From NCBI GenBank assembly GCA_002362145.1, contig DETX01000107.1, positions 1-9,661 of the forward strand: a stretch of 9,661 nucleotides of DNA. Reading direction: 5' to 3'. Positions 1 to 7,723 of this stretch are shown here, in pieces (the stretch's first letter is position 1; every line of letters begins with the position of its first letter). The notes under the pieces were generated by a model that was not told the origin of the DNA, searched no databases, and worked only from the letters and a program-made list of their open reading frames with translations. The DNA is from Clostridiales bacterium UBA3277. GTDB lineage: Bacteria; Bacillota; Clostridia; Oscillospirales; Oscillospiraceae. The translations under genes and the position numbers were made by a program.

Positions 1-599
1 ACCTGACGGCCCGGCGGCTGGGCACGACGGCCCTCGCCGCCAGCGTGACGGTCTATGAATACGGCCCCGAGGGGCTGAAGACGGTGGACCTCAGCGGGCT
101 CCCCGGCACGGTTCCGGCGGACCAGGTGAGCTACGCCCGGAAAAACTGGGCGGGGAACGTGGACGTGGTGGTCCTGGGGAGCAGCTACGCCAGAAACGTC
201 ACGCTCTACGGCCGGGCCGCGGTGACCTCCAAGCCCAACGGGGAGACCGGCGGCCGGACCTATTACCTGGAGGTGGAGAACGGCCGGAGCCGCCTGGGCC
301 CCTTCCCCCTGACCGATGATATTTACAGCGGCGACTATGTGGCGGCCTCCGCCGGCTCCGTGTCCTTCACCGAGCTGAGGAAACTGACGAAGCTGGCGGG
401 CGTGCCCAACACGGCCTGGACGGGAAAAACCGCCGTTACGGTGAACGGCCGGACCTATACGGTACCGGATACCGTGGTCTGCTACAACCGGGACACCAAG
501 GCGTGGACGACGCTGGACGCGGCCCACGCCTACAGTGAAAGGGCGGACCTTTACACCGGCGGCGACGGCGTAATCCGGGCGATTGAGGTGGGGAAGTAA
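1..599 (+). CDS. 3' end of a probable secreted/cell-surface protein (5' truncated)
   Basis: The reading frame is open from the window edge (first full codon at base 3) to a TAA at 597-599, giving about 198 visible C-terminal residues. A GTG at 45 lies inside this open frame with no ribosome binding site before it, so I read it as an internal valine. The visible part is rich in short beta-strand-like stretches with many Gly, Thr and Tyr. It has no transmembrane segment and ends in a motif with CYN, a Trp, an AHAYS-like segment and 'GVIRAIEVGK'. From memory, similar endings occur in S-layer-homology (SLH) type surface proteins of GC-rich clostridia, but no SLH repeat is visible here and the N-terminus is missing. 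A surface or exported role is therefore an inference and the exact function is unknown. A strong terminator starts 21 bp after the stop codon. Confidence 0.6.
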   Translation, partial: LTARRLGTTALAASVTVYEYGPEGLKTVDLSGLPGTVPADQVSYARKNWAGNVDVVVLGSSYARNVTLYGRAAVTSKPNGETGGRTYYLEVENGRSRLGPFPLTDDIYSGDYVAASAGSVSFTELRKLTKLAGVPNTAWTGKTAVTVNGRTYTVPDTVVCYNRDTKAWTTLDAAHAYSERADLYTGGDGVIRAIEVGK

Positions 600-620
600 C
601 TCCGCCGAAAAGTGAACACG

Positions 621-662
621 GGACCGCCCCGGGGGGAAAACCCTTGGGGCGGTCCTTTTTTT
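621..662 (+). terminator. Intrinsic terminator after the partial surface-protein gene
   Basis: A perfect 10-bp GC-rich stem (GGACCGCCCC at 621-630 pairing with GGGGCGGTCC at 646-655) is followed directly by seven T residues (656-662). The loop contains GGG..CCC that could extend the stem. It lies 21 bp after the stop codon at 599 and points in the same direction, so it should end that transcript. Confidence 0.93.
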
Positions 663-675
663 GCGCCTCCCGGGC

Positions 676-704
676 TTGACAGGAGGGGCGGGGTGTGGGA
701 GAAT
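676..704 (+). promoter_or_regulatory. Possible sigma-70-type promoter upstream of the signal-peptide stump
   Basis: A perfect TTGACA (676-681) is followed after 17 bp by GAGAAT (699-704), which matches four of six positions of the -10 consensus. It lies just after the terminator and about 33 bp before the ATG at 737, where a promoter for that gene would be expected. The -10 is imperfect and the call rests on spacing and position only. Confidence 0.3.
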
Positions 705-736
705 TAAGGAAAATACCGGAAACGGGGGAATGGGAG

Positions 737-889
737 ATGCTGAAAAAGCGGATTTTGGCGGCGCTGGCCTGCCTGTGCCTGGCGGCGGGGGCGGCGGAGC
801 CGGGAGTGCGGGATGCCGCTGCCTACCTTTCGATATCGGGCGGAAATTTACGAAAAAGCCAAATAAACTCTTTGTTTTCAATACCTTGA
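737..889 (+). pseudogene. Stump of a secreted-protein gene: signal peptide followed by a composition break
   Basis: An ATG at 737 has a purine-rich ribosome binding site (GGGGGAA around 724-730). It opens a 50-codon frame beginning MLKKRILAALACLCLAAG, a textbook export signal: Lys/Arg n-region then a hydrophobic Ala/Leu core. The first ~28 codons are GC-rich like the rest of the chromosome. From about 825 the bases turn AT-rich, the peptide becomes featureless (around NLRKSQINSLFSIP), and it stops at 887-889. I read this as the 5' end of a resident gene whose remainder was replaced or cut off when the low-GC segment to the right arrived. The alternatives are a genuine small exported peptide or a chance frame. 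An overlapping frame beginning at 695 merely extends this one upstream and lacks a better start. Confidence 0.35.
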
Positions 890-3045
890 CAGGGAGTTTT
901 TAGGAGAAATTCCCCTTACAGGAAGGTACACATTTTAAAAAATGGGAGGAACTCAAAATGCGGAAACGATTCTTGTCAGCTTTACTGGTGGTATGCATGA
1001 TATTGGCAATGGTGCCAATCAAAGCGTTTGCGGTAGAAAATGCAGAGCTTACTGATCCAAAAGTGACCCATTTGTCTGTTTCATATGATGGCGGGGAACC
1101 CATCGAAATATTAGGGGCTCAACCAACAATTTCGTTGCCAATAGGCAGTAAACCCGTGTTCACAGTGGCCTTTGACAATAACACATTGTTGAACAAAGTT
1201 TTTGTTACAAGTACCAAAAATGGAGAAACAAAGTATTTGGAGGCCATGCGTCAAGGTAATCAGTACGTTACAGATGGTTATTTCGACTCAGATGATACCG
1301 GGTATACCCCTGGAACCATTGCTGTAACGTATAGCAAAAAGCCCGTAGAAGTAACAGAAAGCACTCAAATTGGAGAAATTAATCTGGAAAAAATGAAGCA
1401 GGAACTGGAAACTCAAGGCGCTTCGGTGAATGGTGAAATTATTACGGGCAATGATGGTTCCGTCAGTGCCCAAGTCGTACTTGGCAGTTACTTCAGCGGG
1501 ATTGGTGAGACATTTGTCAATGCCTCAATAAAAGAGCTTACAACTTTTGCCAGCATTGACAGCGACGAAGTGCGCCAATGGATCGACGTTTATGGCACGA
1601 TATCCTCTTATGCGTTAAAGGGCGAGGATGGAAAAGACTATATGCTCTATTTCACGGATAAGGATTGGACAGATGCTAATTCATATGTCATGCTAGTCCA
1701 TGATATCAGTGGCAATAAATATATCAAGATGGCGCTGAAGGGCACTGGATTGAAAGAAATTGCTGGAAAAATATCTCAAGCCAATAAACTCGCAGGGGCA
1801 TATCTGAACTATGTTTCCATCGGTAAAGAAATGGATTCTCTGCGTGAAGACATTGAGGCTAATCCAGTGATGACCTCTAGTCAGAAAGCTGAAGCGAACC
1901 AGAAAATTAATGACTTGGAAAATGACAAAAAGCTATTTATGATGGGGATTACTTTTATTCCCATGTTCTTGGGTACAGCCGGTGTCGCTACGCCGCTTAT
2001 GATTTCTGCGCTTTTAGCTGGATACGCTTCTGTAGCTGATTATTTCTGGGATTACCGAGTTGGAATGATTCAGGGATCTAAGCCCATTGAAGGAATTTTT
2101 TCCGACAGTGCCAGTGGAGGAGGTGGTGGATACGCATTAACAAACGAGAAACTGGGTGGTTTTTACTCAGATGATTGGGTTACAGGCTCAACTATTCATC
2201 ATAGCGGAAGTTATTATCTGGCAGAGGATATTCGAGCAACAAGTTATATTACGGTAGGCGAAGGAATTAGAAATCCTGTTGACATTACTGTTAATTTAAA
2301 TGGTCACACCTGTCACCAATTCTATGTAACTGAAAACAGCACACTACATGTTTATGATTCTGCGTACGCAAAAGGAAGCGATGGCGCAACTATGGGAGGA
2401 AGAGTAAGATTTATTGTAGGTAAAGAAAATAGTCGTATTTACATCCAGAATTGTTACATTGGTGGTGATAATAAATTTGGAGAGATATATAGCGCTGCTA
2501 CAACAACGATTTCCAGTGGTACAATATATGGACCCGTAAATAGTACGATTTTGAATATTAAAGGTGGGGAATGTCTGCATGTATCTAACCCCGTCTCAGG
2601 CACCTTAAATGTTACTGGTGGAACATTAGGCTCAATGAGCAATTTAGGAGTAGCCAGAATTACTGGGGGTATAGTATCTAACGGCGTACAGAACGGTAGC
2701 ATACATTTTCCTCGTGGAATTTTGGATATTGATGGTGGAGAAATTTATGGCGGTATAGTAAATACTGGTAAAATGAATCATGATGATACCCAATTGACAA
2801 TTAGCCGAGGGATTATTCATGGAGGAGTTACGGATAAATATAGTACAACAACATTACATATTACCCCCTATTCAGATATAGTGGTAGAAGGGACATCCGC
2901 TTTCAATGAAACGCCCACAATCAAAACAGATATAGATCGTACAAGCAGTATACGTTACCATAGCGCACCTAATACTCAAGGAATTAAAATGACAATTCAA
3001 GAGGCATCCTATATTGATTTCACACAGCCATATGTACGGCTTGTG
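830..3045. other. Low-GC segment within GC-rich surroundings (probable acquired DNA)
   Basis: Sampled 60-bp rows inside the segment (2221-2280 and 2461-2520) are 40% GC. The row at 3121-3180 is 72%, and genes on both sides are visibly GC-rich. The left boundary falls in the intergenic gap just after the signal-peptide stump. The right boundary falls inside the coding frame near codon 698 of the secreted protein. I found no transposase, integrase, terminal inverted repeat or convincing target duplication at the edges. This looks more like homologous or domain-level recombination than an intact mobile element. Confidence 0.55.
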
Positions 3046-3291
3046 GCGGATGGTGCTTCCACTGGCCCTTCCGGCGGAAGCGTGACCCTGCCCGAGGATG
3101 TGCGGAATGCGGCGGCGGACGGCACGACGGTGTTCGCCACCTCCTACAACGGCGGCAGGCTGGTGGAGTGCGTCCGGGGGACCGTGAAGGACGGAACGGC
3201 CGTGTTCAGCCGAAAGATTCCGGTGGGCTGGACCCTCTTCTTCCTAAATCCGGTGTCTTTGACGCCTCTCTGTAAGCCAATTGTTCTGTAA
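958..3291 (+). CDS. Secreted mosaic protein with hydrophobic helical module, beta-helix-like repeats and LFFL-type C-terminal module
   Basis: A 777-residue protein. The ATG at 958 follows GGGAGGA at 944-950 with 7-nt spacing and begins a clear signal peptide (MRKRFLSALLVV..., probable cleavage after AFA at 23-25). Residues ~30-130 look like a beta-sandwich domain. Residues ~260-380 are helical, with a long hydrophobic stretch at ~327-362 broken by Gly/Pro. A glycine linker (385-391) follows. Residues ~420-640 hold repeated short strands and turns (LNGHT, NSTLHVYDS, LNVTGGTLG, ILDIDGGEIYGGI), typical of beta-helix surface proteins that bind carbohydrate or host ligands. Residues ~700-777 are a GC-rich module ending GWTLFFLNPVSLTPLC. 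From memory, this ending recurs in exported proteins of related clostridia. No LPXTG, SLH or choline-binding anchor and no catalytic motif are visible. The gene is largely low-GC, unlike its neighbours, which suggests acquisition by transfer. Export is well supported; an adhesin-like role is inference. Confidence 0.75.
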   Translation: MRKRFLSALLVVCMILAMVPIKAFAVENAELTDPKVTHLSVSYDGGEPIEILGAQPTISLPIGSKPVFTVAFDNNTLLNKVFVTSTKNGETKYLEAMRQGNQYVTDGYFDSDDTGYTPGTIAVTYSKKPVEVTESTQIGEINLEKMKQELETQGASVNGEIITGNDGSVSAQVVLGSYFSGIGETFVNASIKELTTFASIDSDEVRQWIDVYGTISSYALKGEDGKDYMLYFTDKDWTDANSYVMLVHDISGNKYIKMALKGTGLKEIAGKISQANKLAGAYLNYVSIGKEMDSLREDIEANPVMTSSQKAEANQKINDLENDKKLFMMGITFIPMFLGTAGVATPLMISALLAGYASVADYFWDYRVGMIQGSKPIEGIFSDSASGGGGGYALTNEKLGGFYSDDWVTGSTIHHSGSYYLAEDIRATSYITVGEGIRNPVDITVNLNGHTCHQFYVTENSTLHVYDSAYAKGSDGATMGGRVRFIVGKENSRIYIQNCYIGGDNKFGEIYSAATTTISSGTIYGPVNSTILNIKGGECLHVSNPVSGTLNVTGGTLGSMSNLGVARITGGIVSNGVQNGSIHFPRGILDIDGGEIYGGIVNTGKMNHDDTQLTISRGIIHGGVTDKYSTTTLHITPYSDIVVEGTSAFNETPTIKTDIDRTSSIRYHSAPNTQGIKMTIQEASYIDFTQPYVRLVADGASTGPSGGSVTLPEDVRNAAADGTTVFATSYNGGRLVECVRGTVKDGTAVFSRKIPVGWTLFFLNPVSLTPLCKPIVL

Positions 3292-3310
3292 ACCACAGTC
3301 GTAACGGCAA

Positions 3311-3348
3311 AAGCCCCCGGCATGGCGTTCGTTCCATGCCGGGGGCTT
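3311..3348. terminator. Bidirectional terminator between convergent genes
   Basis: A perfect 15-bp inverted repeat (AAGCCCCCGGCATGG at 3311-3325, its complement at 3334-3348) surrounds an 8-nt loop. It sits between the stop at 3291 (plus strand) and the stop at 3361-3363 of the RND pump gene (minus strand). On the plus strand it is followed by CTTCC and on the minus strand the stem runs into TTTT. Both U-tracts are short but the stem is very stable, so use in both directions is likely. Confidence 0.88.
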
Positions 3349-3360
3349 CTTCCATATCGC

Positions 3361-6300
3361 TTACGGGGTGGTCTCCGCCGGGACGGCCTCCGGCTGGGGG
3401 GCCGTGGTCTCGGGAGCGGCTTCGGGAAGCTTCTCCTGGCGGCCCCCGCGCCCGAAGAGGGGCTTCCGGGGCTTGTTCTTGTCCTTCCTGCGGAACACAT
3501 GGCTGAGGTTGTCAATGACGGAGTAGTAGACCGGGGTGAACACCAGGGTCACGACGGTGGAGATCACCATGCCCGCGATCATGGTGATGCCCATGTCGCT
3601 CATCATCTCGTTGGTCTCCCCGATGCCCATGGCCATGGGGACCATGGCGAGGATGGTGGTCAGGGTGGTCATGAGAATGGGACGCACCCGCAGGGGGCAG
3701 GCGTGGAGGATGGCGGTCTCCCGGTCCTCGCCCCGGGCCCGGCGGATCTTGATGTACTCCACCAGAATGATGGAGGAGTTGACCACCGTGCCCGCCAGCA
3801 TGATGATGGAGACCAGGGACAGCATGGAGAGGTCCCGTCCCGTCACGGGGAGGCCGAACAGGGACCCGGTAAAGGCCACCGGCAGAATCAGCATGACCAT
3901 GACGGGCATGAGGAAGCTCTCAAACTGCACCGCCAGCACGAAATACACCAGCAGCAGCGCCGCCGCCAGGGCGATGAGCAGGTCGGTAAAGCTCTCGATC
4001 ATGGTCTCATAGGCGCCGTCGGTCTCCACGGAATAGCCCTGGGGGAAGGTGTAATCGTTCAAAATCGCCCAGATGGCGGCGGTCAGGGCGGCGGTGTCGC
4101 CGCTGACGGAGTCGCCGGAGATGGTGACCTGCCGGGTCTGGTTGGACCGGACGATGGTCTGGGGGGCCTGCTCGATGGCGACATTGGCGACAGAGCCCAG
4201 GGGCACGGTTCCGCCCATGGCGGAGGGCACGCCCATGGACTTCAGGGCGTCCAGGCTCCTGGCCGCCGCGCCGCCGCCCCGGACCACCACGTCCAGCTCC
4301 CGGCTGTTGATGGTGACCTTGGTGGCGGTGGAGCCGGTGAGCTCCGACCGGACCGCCTGGCCGATGGCCGCGGCGGTGAGCCCGTACTGGGCGGCGGCCT
4401 CCCGGTTCACGGCCACCTTCACCTGGGGCACCTCGTCGGACAGGGAGCTCTTCACGTTCACCGCGTCCGGCAGGGCCTCGATCTGGGTGATGAGGTCGTT
4501 CGCCAGGAATTCCAGGGTGTCGTAGTCGTCTCCCTCGATGTTCACGGCGATGTCTCCCCCGCCGCCCATCATGGCCTCGGAGTCCGAGGCGGAGACGGTG
4601 ATCTCGCACCCGGCCACGTCCTTGAGGGCCGCCCGGAGGGCCTGGGCGATGTCGTTGCTGCTCCGCTGGCGCTGGGACTTGGAGCCCACGTCCATCATCA
4701 TGGTGACGGACTCATTGGAGGCGATGTAGAACATCTCCTCGATCTCCGGCACCGTCTCCTCCGTGATGGCGGACACCCGGTCGGCGATGACGGAGGTCTC
4801 GTTCAGCTGGGAGCCGATGGGCATGCTGATGCTGAGGTTCACCATGCCCTGGTCCATGTCGGGGACCAGGACCATCCTGGTGTTCACCAGGGTGACGCCG
4901 AAGAGAATCACCAGGGCGAAGGAGGCCGCCATGCCCAGGAAGAGGTGGTGGACGAAGAAGTCCAGGGTTTTCAGGTAGAACGCGCTGATCTTCCCTGTCA
5001 GCTTTTTCAGCGGCCCGGGCCGCTTTCCGGCCAGCTTTTCCTGGCGGCGGCGGACCTTCTCCTCGTCCAGGGTGAAGTAGCAGAGGAGAGGCACCAGGGT
5101 CAGGGAGATGACCAGGGAGGCGAAGATCAGCGAGGCGATGGTGAGGCAGAAGTCCTTAAACATCATGCCCGCCATGCCTCCGGTGAGGGCCAGGGGGACG
5201 AAGACCGCTTCGGTGGTGAGGGTGGAGGCCAGCACGGAGGAGGTGACTTCCTTGGTCCCCTCAATACAGGCGCTCTGGCGGTCGTGGCCCTCGGCGGAGA
5301 AGCGGTAGATGTTCTCCAGGACCACGATGGAGTTGTCCACAATCATGCCCACGCCCATGGCGATGCCGCCCAAGGACATCATGTTCAGCGTCAGGTTAAA
5401 GGCCCGCATCAGCACAAACACCGTCAGGATGCAGATGGGCATGGAGACCGCGATGGTCAAGGTGGCTCCGCCCCGGCGGAGGAACAGGAGCACCACGAGG
5501 GCCGCCAGCAGCACGCCCTGGAGGATGTTCTGATAGGCGGCGTCCACCGTCTGGTTGATGTAGTCGCTGGCCAGGTACGGCGCGGACCAGCGGAGGCTGG
5601 GATTGTCGGCCTGGAGGCTCTCCAGCCGCTTCACCACCTGCTCGGAGACATAGACCTCGTTGGCGGCGGACTGCTTGGAGACCTGGAGCACCACGCAGGC
5701 GGACTCGCCGGACTTTGCCATGGCGTCCATGTCCTTGTCCTCCAGGGCCACGTGCGCCACCTCGCCCAGGCGCACCGCGCCGCCGGTGGGGAGGGAGAGG
5801 ATCATGTTCCGCACGTCGTCCACCGTCTGGAACTTGGCGTCGGTGGAGACCGTCAGCTTCTTGGACCCGTTTTCCAGGCTCCCGCCGGGGTAGATGAGGT
5901 TCTGCCCCGCCAGGAACTGGGACACGTAGGAGGCGGAGAGGCCGTAGCCCGCCGCCCGGGTGGGGTCCAGCTCCACGGCGATCTGCTGGCTCACGCCGCC
6001 GTTCACCGTCACCTGGGCCACGCCGTTGATGCGCTCCAGGGCGGGGACCACCAGGTCCTCCGCCATGCTCTGGAGCTGGCTCAGGTCCTCGCCCACCAGG
6101 GCGATCATGGCCGTGGGCATCAGGGCGCTGAGGTTCATGTTGATGATCACCGGGTCCATGGCGTCCTCCGGGAGGCTCACCCGGTCGAACTGCTCCCGGA
6201 GCTTTGTGGCGGCGATGTCCAGGTCCGTGCCCTCCACATAGGTGATCTGGATCTGGCTCACGCCGTCGGAGGAGGTGGAGGAAATCTCGTCCACCCCGGG

Positions 6301-6522
6301 GACGGACATGATGGCCCCCTCCAGGGGCCGGGTGACCAGCTCCTCGATGTCGCTGGGGCTGGCCCCGGTGTAGTAGCAGGCCACCACGGCCATGGGCATC
6401 TCCATGTCCGGCAGCAGGGCCATTTGGAGCTGGCTCATGAACATCAGGCCGAAGACGCAGATCAGGATGCTGGCCAGGATGGTCGCCACCTTGTGCTGGA
6501 TGCTTGCTCTGGCGATACTCAT
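3361..6522 (-). CDS. RND-family efflux pump, inner-membrane permease subunit (AcrB-like)
   Basis: A 1053-residue proton-driven exporter of the RND (HAE/AcrB-like) family, close to AcrB in length. The layout is canonical: TM1 at ~12-30, a large extracytoplasmic loop (~31-330), TM2-6 (~332-480), a cytoplasmic link rich in Lys/Arg (~486-510), TM7 (~525-547), a second extracytoplasmic loop (~548-842), TM8-12 (~845-1003) and a cytoplasmic tail. TM4 carries GMIVDNSIVVLEN, with Asp396 and Asn397 where AcrB has its Asp407-Asp408 proton-relay pair. TM10 carries GTVVNSSIILVEY, with Asn915 where AcrB has Lys940. The repeated PTAM/MPMA and VRPI segments are typical. The tail (1010-1053) is first basic and then Pro/Glu/Thr-rich. 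I chose the ATG at 6522 over a TTG at 6543 because GGAGG (6529-6533) is spaced 6 nt from it. It starts 1 bp after the adaptor's stop, so translation is probably coupled. Substrate unknown. Confidence 0.95.
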   Translation of the reverse strand: MSIARASIQHKVATILASILICVFGLMFMSQLQMALLPDMEMPMAVVACYYTGASPSDIEELVTRPLEGAIMSVPGVDEISSTSSDGVSQIQITYVEGTDLDIAATKLREQFDRVSLPEDAMDPVIINMNLSALMPTAMIALVGEDLSQLQSMAEDLVVPALERINGVAQVTVNGGVSQQIAVELDPTRAAGYGLSASYVSQFLAGQNLIYPGGSLENGSKKLTVSTDAKFQTVDDVRNMILSLPTGGAVRLGEVAHVALEDKDMDAMAKSGESACVVLQVSKQSAANEVYVSEQVVKRLESLQADNPSLRWSAPYLASDYINQTVDAAYQNILQGVLLAALVVLLFLRRGGATLTIAVSMPICILTVFVLMRAFNLTLNMMSLGGIAMGVGMIVDNSIVVLENIYRFSAEGHDRQSACIEGTKEVTSSVLASTLTTEAVFVPLALTGGMAGMMFKDFCLTIASLIFASLVISLTLVPLLCYFTLDEEKVRRRQEKLAGKRPGPLKKLTGKISAFYLKTLDFFVHHLFLGMAASFALVILFGVTLVNTRMVLVPDMDQGMVNLSISMPIGSQLNETSVIADRVSAITEETVPEIEEMFYIASNESVTMMMDVGSKSQRQRSSNDIAQALRAALKDVAGCEITVSASDSEAMMGGGGDIAVNIEGDDYDTLEFLANDLITQIEALPDAVNVKSSLSDEVPQVKVAVNREAAAQYGLTAAAIGQAVRSELTGSTATKVTINSRELDVVVRGGGAAARSLDALKSMGVPSAMGGTVPLGSVANVAIEQAPQTIVRSNQTRQVTISGDSVSGDTAALTAAIWAILNDYTFPQGYSVETDGAYETMIESFTDLLIALAAALLLVYFVLAVQFESFLMPVMVMLILPVAFTGSLFGLPVTGRDLSMLSLVSIIMLAGTVVNSSIILVEYIKIRRARGEDRETAILHACPLRVRPILMTTLTTILAMVPMAMGIGETNEMMSDMGITMIAGMVISTVVTLVFTPVYYSVIDNLSHVFRRKDKNKPRKPLFGRGGRQEKLPEAAPETTAPQPEAVPAETTP

Positions 6523-6523
6523 A

Positions 6524-7693
6524 TCAGGCCTCCCCGGAGACAACGCGCACCGGGTCGCCGTCGTTCAGATAGGCCTGGCCCACGGTGACCAGCTGCTGCC
6601 CGGCGGCAAGGCCGGTCAGGACCTCCGTCACGCCGTTGCCGGTGAGGCCCGTGGTGACCTCCACGTATTTGGCCGCGCCGCTTTCCACCACGAAGACGTA
6701 CCGGGTCTCGCCCCGGGTCAGCACCGCCTCGGTGGGCACCACGATGGTGTCCTCGGACACGTCGGTGTGGAAGGTCACGTCGGCGAACATGCCCGCCGTC
6801 AGGCCCTCGATCTCCGCCGGGAGGCTCAGCGTCACGGCGTAGAGCCTGGTTTGGAGATTGGCGGAGCGGTCCACAGAGCGGATGACCGCCTCAAAGTTCT
6901 GATTGACCGCGCTGACCGTCACATCCGCCGTGTCCCCGGCGGACAGCTTGGGAGCCAGGGCCTCGGAGACCTGGACCGACAGCTTGAGCTGGTCCACGCC
7001 GTCGATGACCGCCACCGGCGCGGCAGTGGAGACAAAGCCGCCCTCCACGGCGTTCAGCGTCAGCAGCGTGCCGGAGACGGGGGAGACGATGTTGCCCTGA
7101 GAATCGATGTTCTCCAGGGAGCTGGAGAGCTGCTCCAGGTTGGCCTTGTAGTTCCGCATCCCCGCCTCCAGCTGGGAGAGGGTGGAGTTCCGCTGGGCAA
7201 TGGCCGTTTGGAGCTGGAGCTCCGCCTGGTCGATTTCCATCTGGGAGGCCGCGCCGATTTCATACAGCGCCTTCAGGTCGCTGACATTCTTCTCCGCCAG
7301 GGCGATCTGCTTTTCAAACACCGCCGCCTGGTCGTCATAGCTCTGGATAGCGGACTGATAGCTGACGTCCGCCGCGCCGTAGGAGGTCAGCGTGCTGTCC
7401 AGGTCCACCTTGCAGATGGCCTGCCCGGCCTTGATTTCGTCTCCCGCCTCGAAGAAGACCTTCTCGCATTTGGCGTTGACCGCCGCCATGACGGTGGTCT
7501 GCTCCTCCGTGACGATCTGGCCGGAGACGGTGTTCTCGGTGTAAATGGTGTCCGCCCCGATTTCCTGCACCTGAACGGCCACGCCCGCCGCTGCGGGCTC
7601 CCCCTCCGGCGTATCCTCCGCGGCGCCGCAGGCGGCCAGGGACAGCGCCAGCACGGCGGCAAGCAGCGCCGCCAGGATTCTGTTCTTAGTCAT
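6524..7693 (-). CDS. RND efflux periplasmic-adaptor-type lipoprotein (membrane fusion protein, AcrA/HlyD-like)
   Basis: A 389-residue adaptor linking an RND pump to a TolC-like duct. The N-terminus is a lipoprotein signal with lipobox L-A-A-C (19-22), so the mature protein should be lipid-anchored at the outer face of the cytoplasmic membrane. In order come half of a lipoyl/barrel-sandwich domain (~65-98), a long coiled-coil hairpin (~101-196), the other lipoyl half (~199-230, IVSPVSGTL), a beta-barrel domain (~235-310) and a membrane-proximal domain (~315-385, IVVPTEAVL). At the hairpin tip, DLKALYEIGAASQMEIDQA aligns with the AcrA 'RLS' segment: Leu143 and Ser150 are kept and the Arg is replaced by Asp139. 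The ATG at 7693 follows GGAGG (7700-7704) by 6 nt. It lies 30 bp after the TolC-like gene and 1 bp before the pump gene, so the three genes form an operon. Confidence 0.94.
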   Translation of the reverse strand: MTKNRILAALLAAVLALSLAACGAAEDTPEGEPAAAGVAVQVQEIGADTIYTENTVSGQIVTEEQTTVMAAVNAKCEKVFFEAGDEIKAGQAICKVDLDSTLTSYGAADVSYQSAIQSYDDQAAVFEKQIALAEKNVSDLKALYEIGAASQMEIDQAELQLQTAIAQRNSTLSQLEAGMRNYKANLEQLSSSLENIDSQGNIVSPVSGTLLTLNAVEGGFVSTAAPVAVIDGVDQLKLSVQVSEALAPKLSAGDTADVTVSAVNQNFEAVIRSVDRSANLQTRLYAVTLSLPAEIEGLTAGMFADVTFHTDVSEDTIVVPTEAVLTRGETRYVFVVESGAAKYVEVTTGLTGNGVTEVLTGLAAGQQLVTVGQAYLNDGDPVRVVSGEA

Positions 7694-7723
7694 GTAGTTC
7701 CTCCAAATCGTCGTCGCTTACCG

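Larger units (their letters stand above)
600..957 (+). other. 358-bp intergenic region
   Basis: Besides the terminator, the possible promoter and the signal-peptide stump, this gap shows a sharp shift from GC-rich to AT-rich sequence at about 825-840. A second perfect TTGACA sits at 886-891, but no acceptable -10 lies 16-18 bp downstream, so I do not call a promoter there. I see no structured RNA or riboswitch. The ribosome binding site for the next gene (GGGAGGA, 944-950) lies at the right edge. Confidence 0.6.

Noticed and set aside
886..891. Perfect TTGACA as a -35 box for the secreted mosaic gene
   Set aside because: No acceptable -10 hexamer lies 16-18 bp downstream (the bases there are ATTCCC or similar).
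910..927. TTCC-N7-GGAAGGT upstream of the secreted mosaic gene, similar to the MerR-type dyad of the efflux operon
   Set aside because: The arms match only over four symmetrical bases. The position where a -35 should be reads GAGAAA, and no good -10 follows, so shared regulation is not supported.
2344..2702. Short minus-strand open frames within the beta-helix region
   Set aside because: They lie opposite a well-supported gene, lack ribosome binding sites and encode featureless peptides.
830..3045. Insertion sequence or integrated element as the cause of the low-GC block
   Set aside because: There is no transposase or integrase, no terminal inverted repeats and no clear target duplication at the edges. 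The right edge is an in-frame fusion, which fits recombination better.
3322..6588. 1088-codon open frame on the plus strand opposite the RND pump gene
   Set aside because: Its product is a monotonous mix of His, Gly, Asp, Gln and Val with no domain. It mirrors the codon bias of the pump gene, and it runs through the terminator hairpin. It is an antisense shadow of GC-rich coding DNA.
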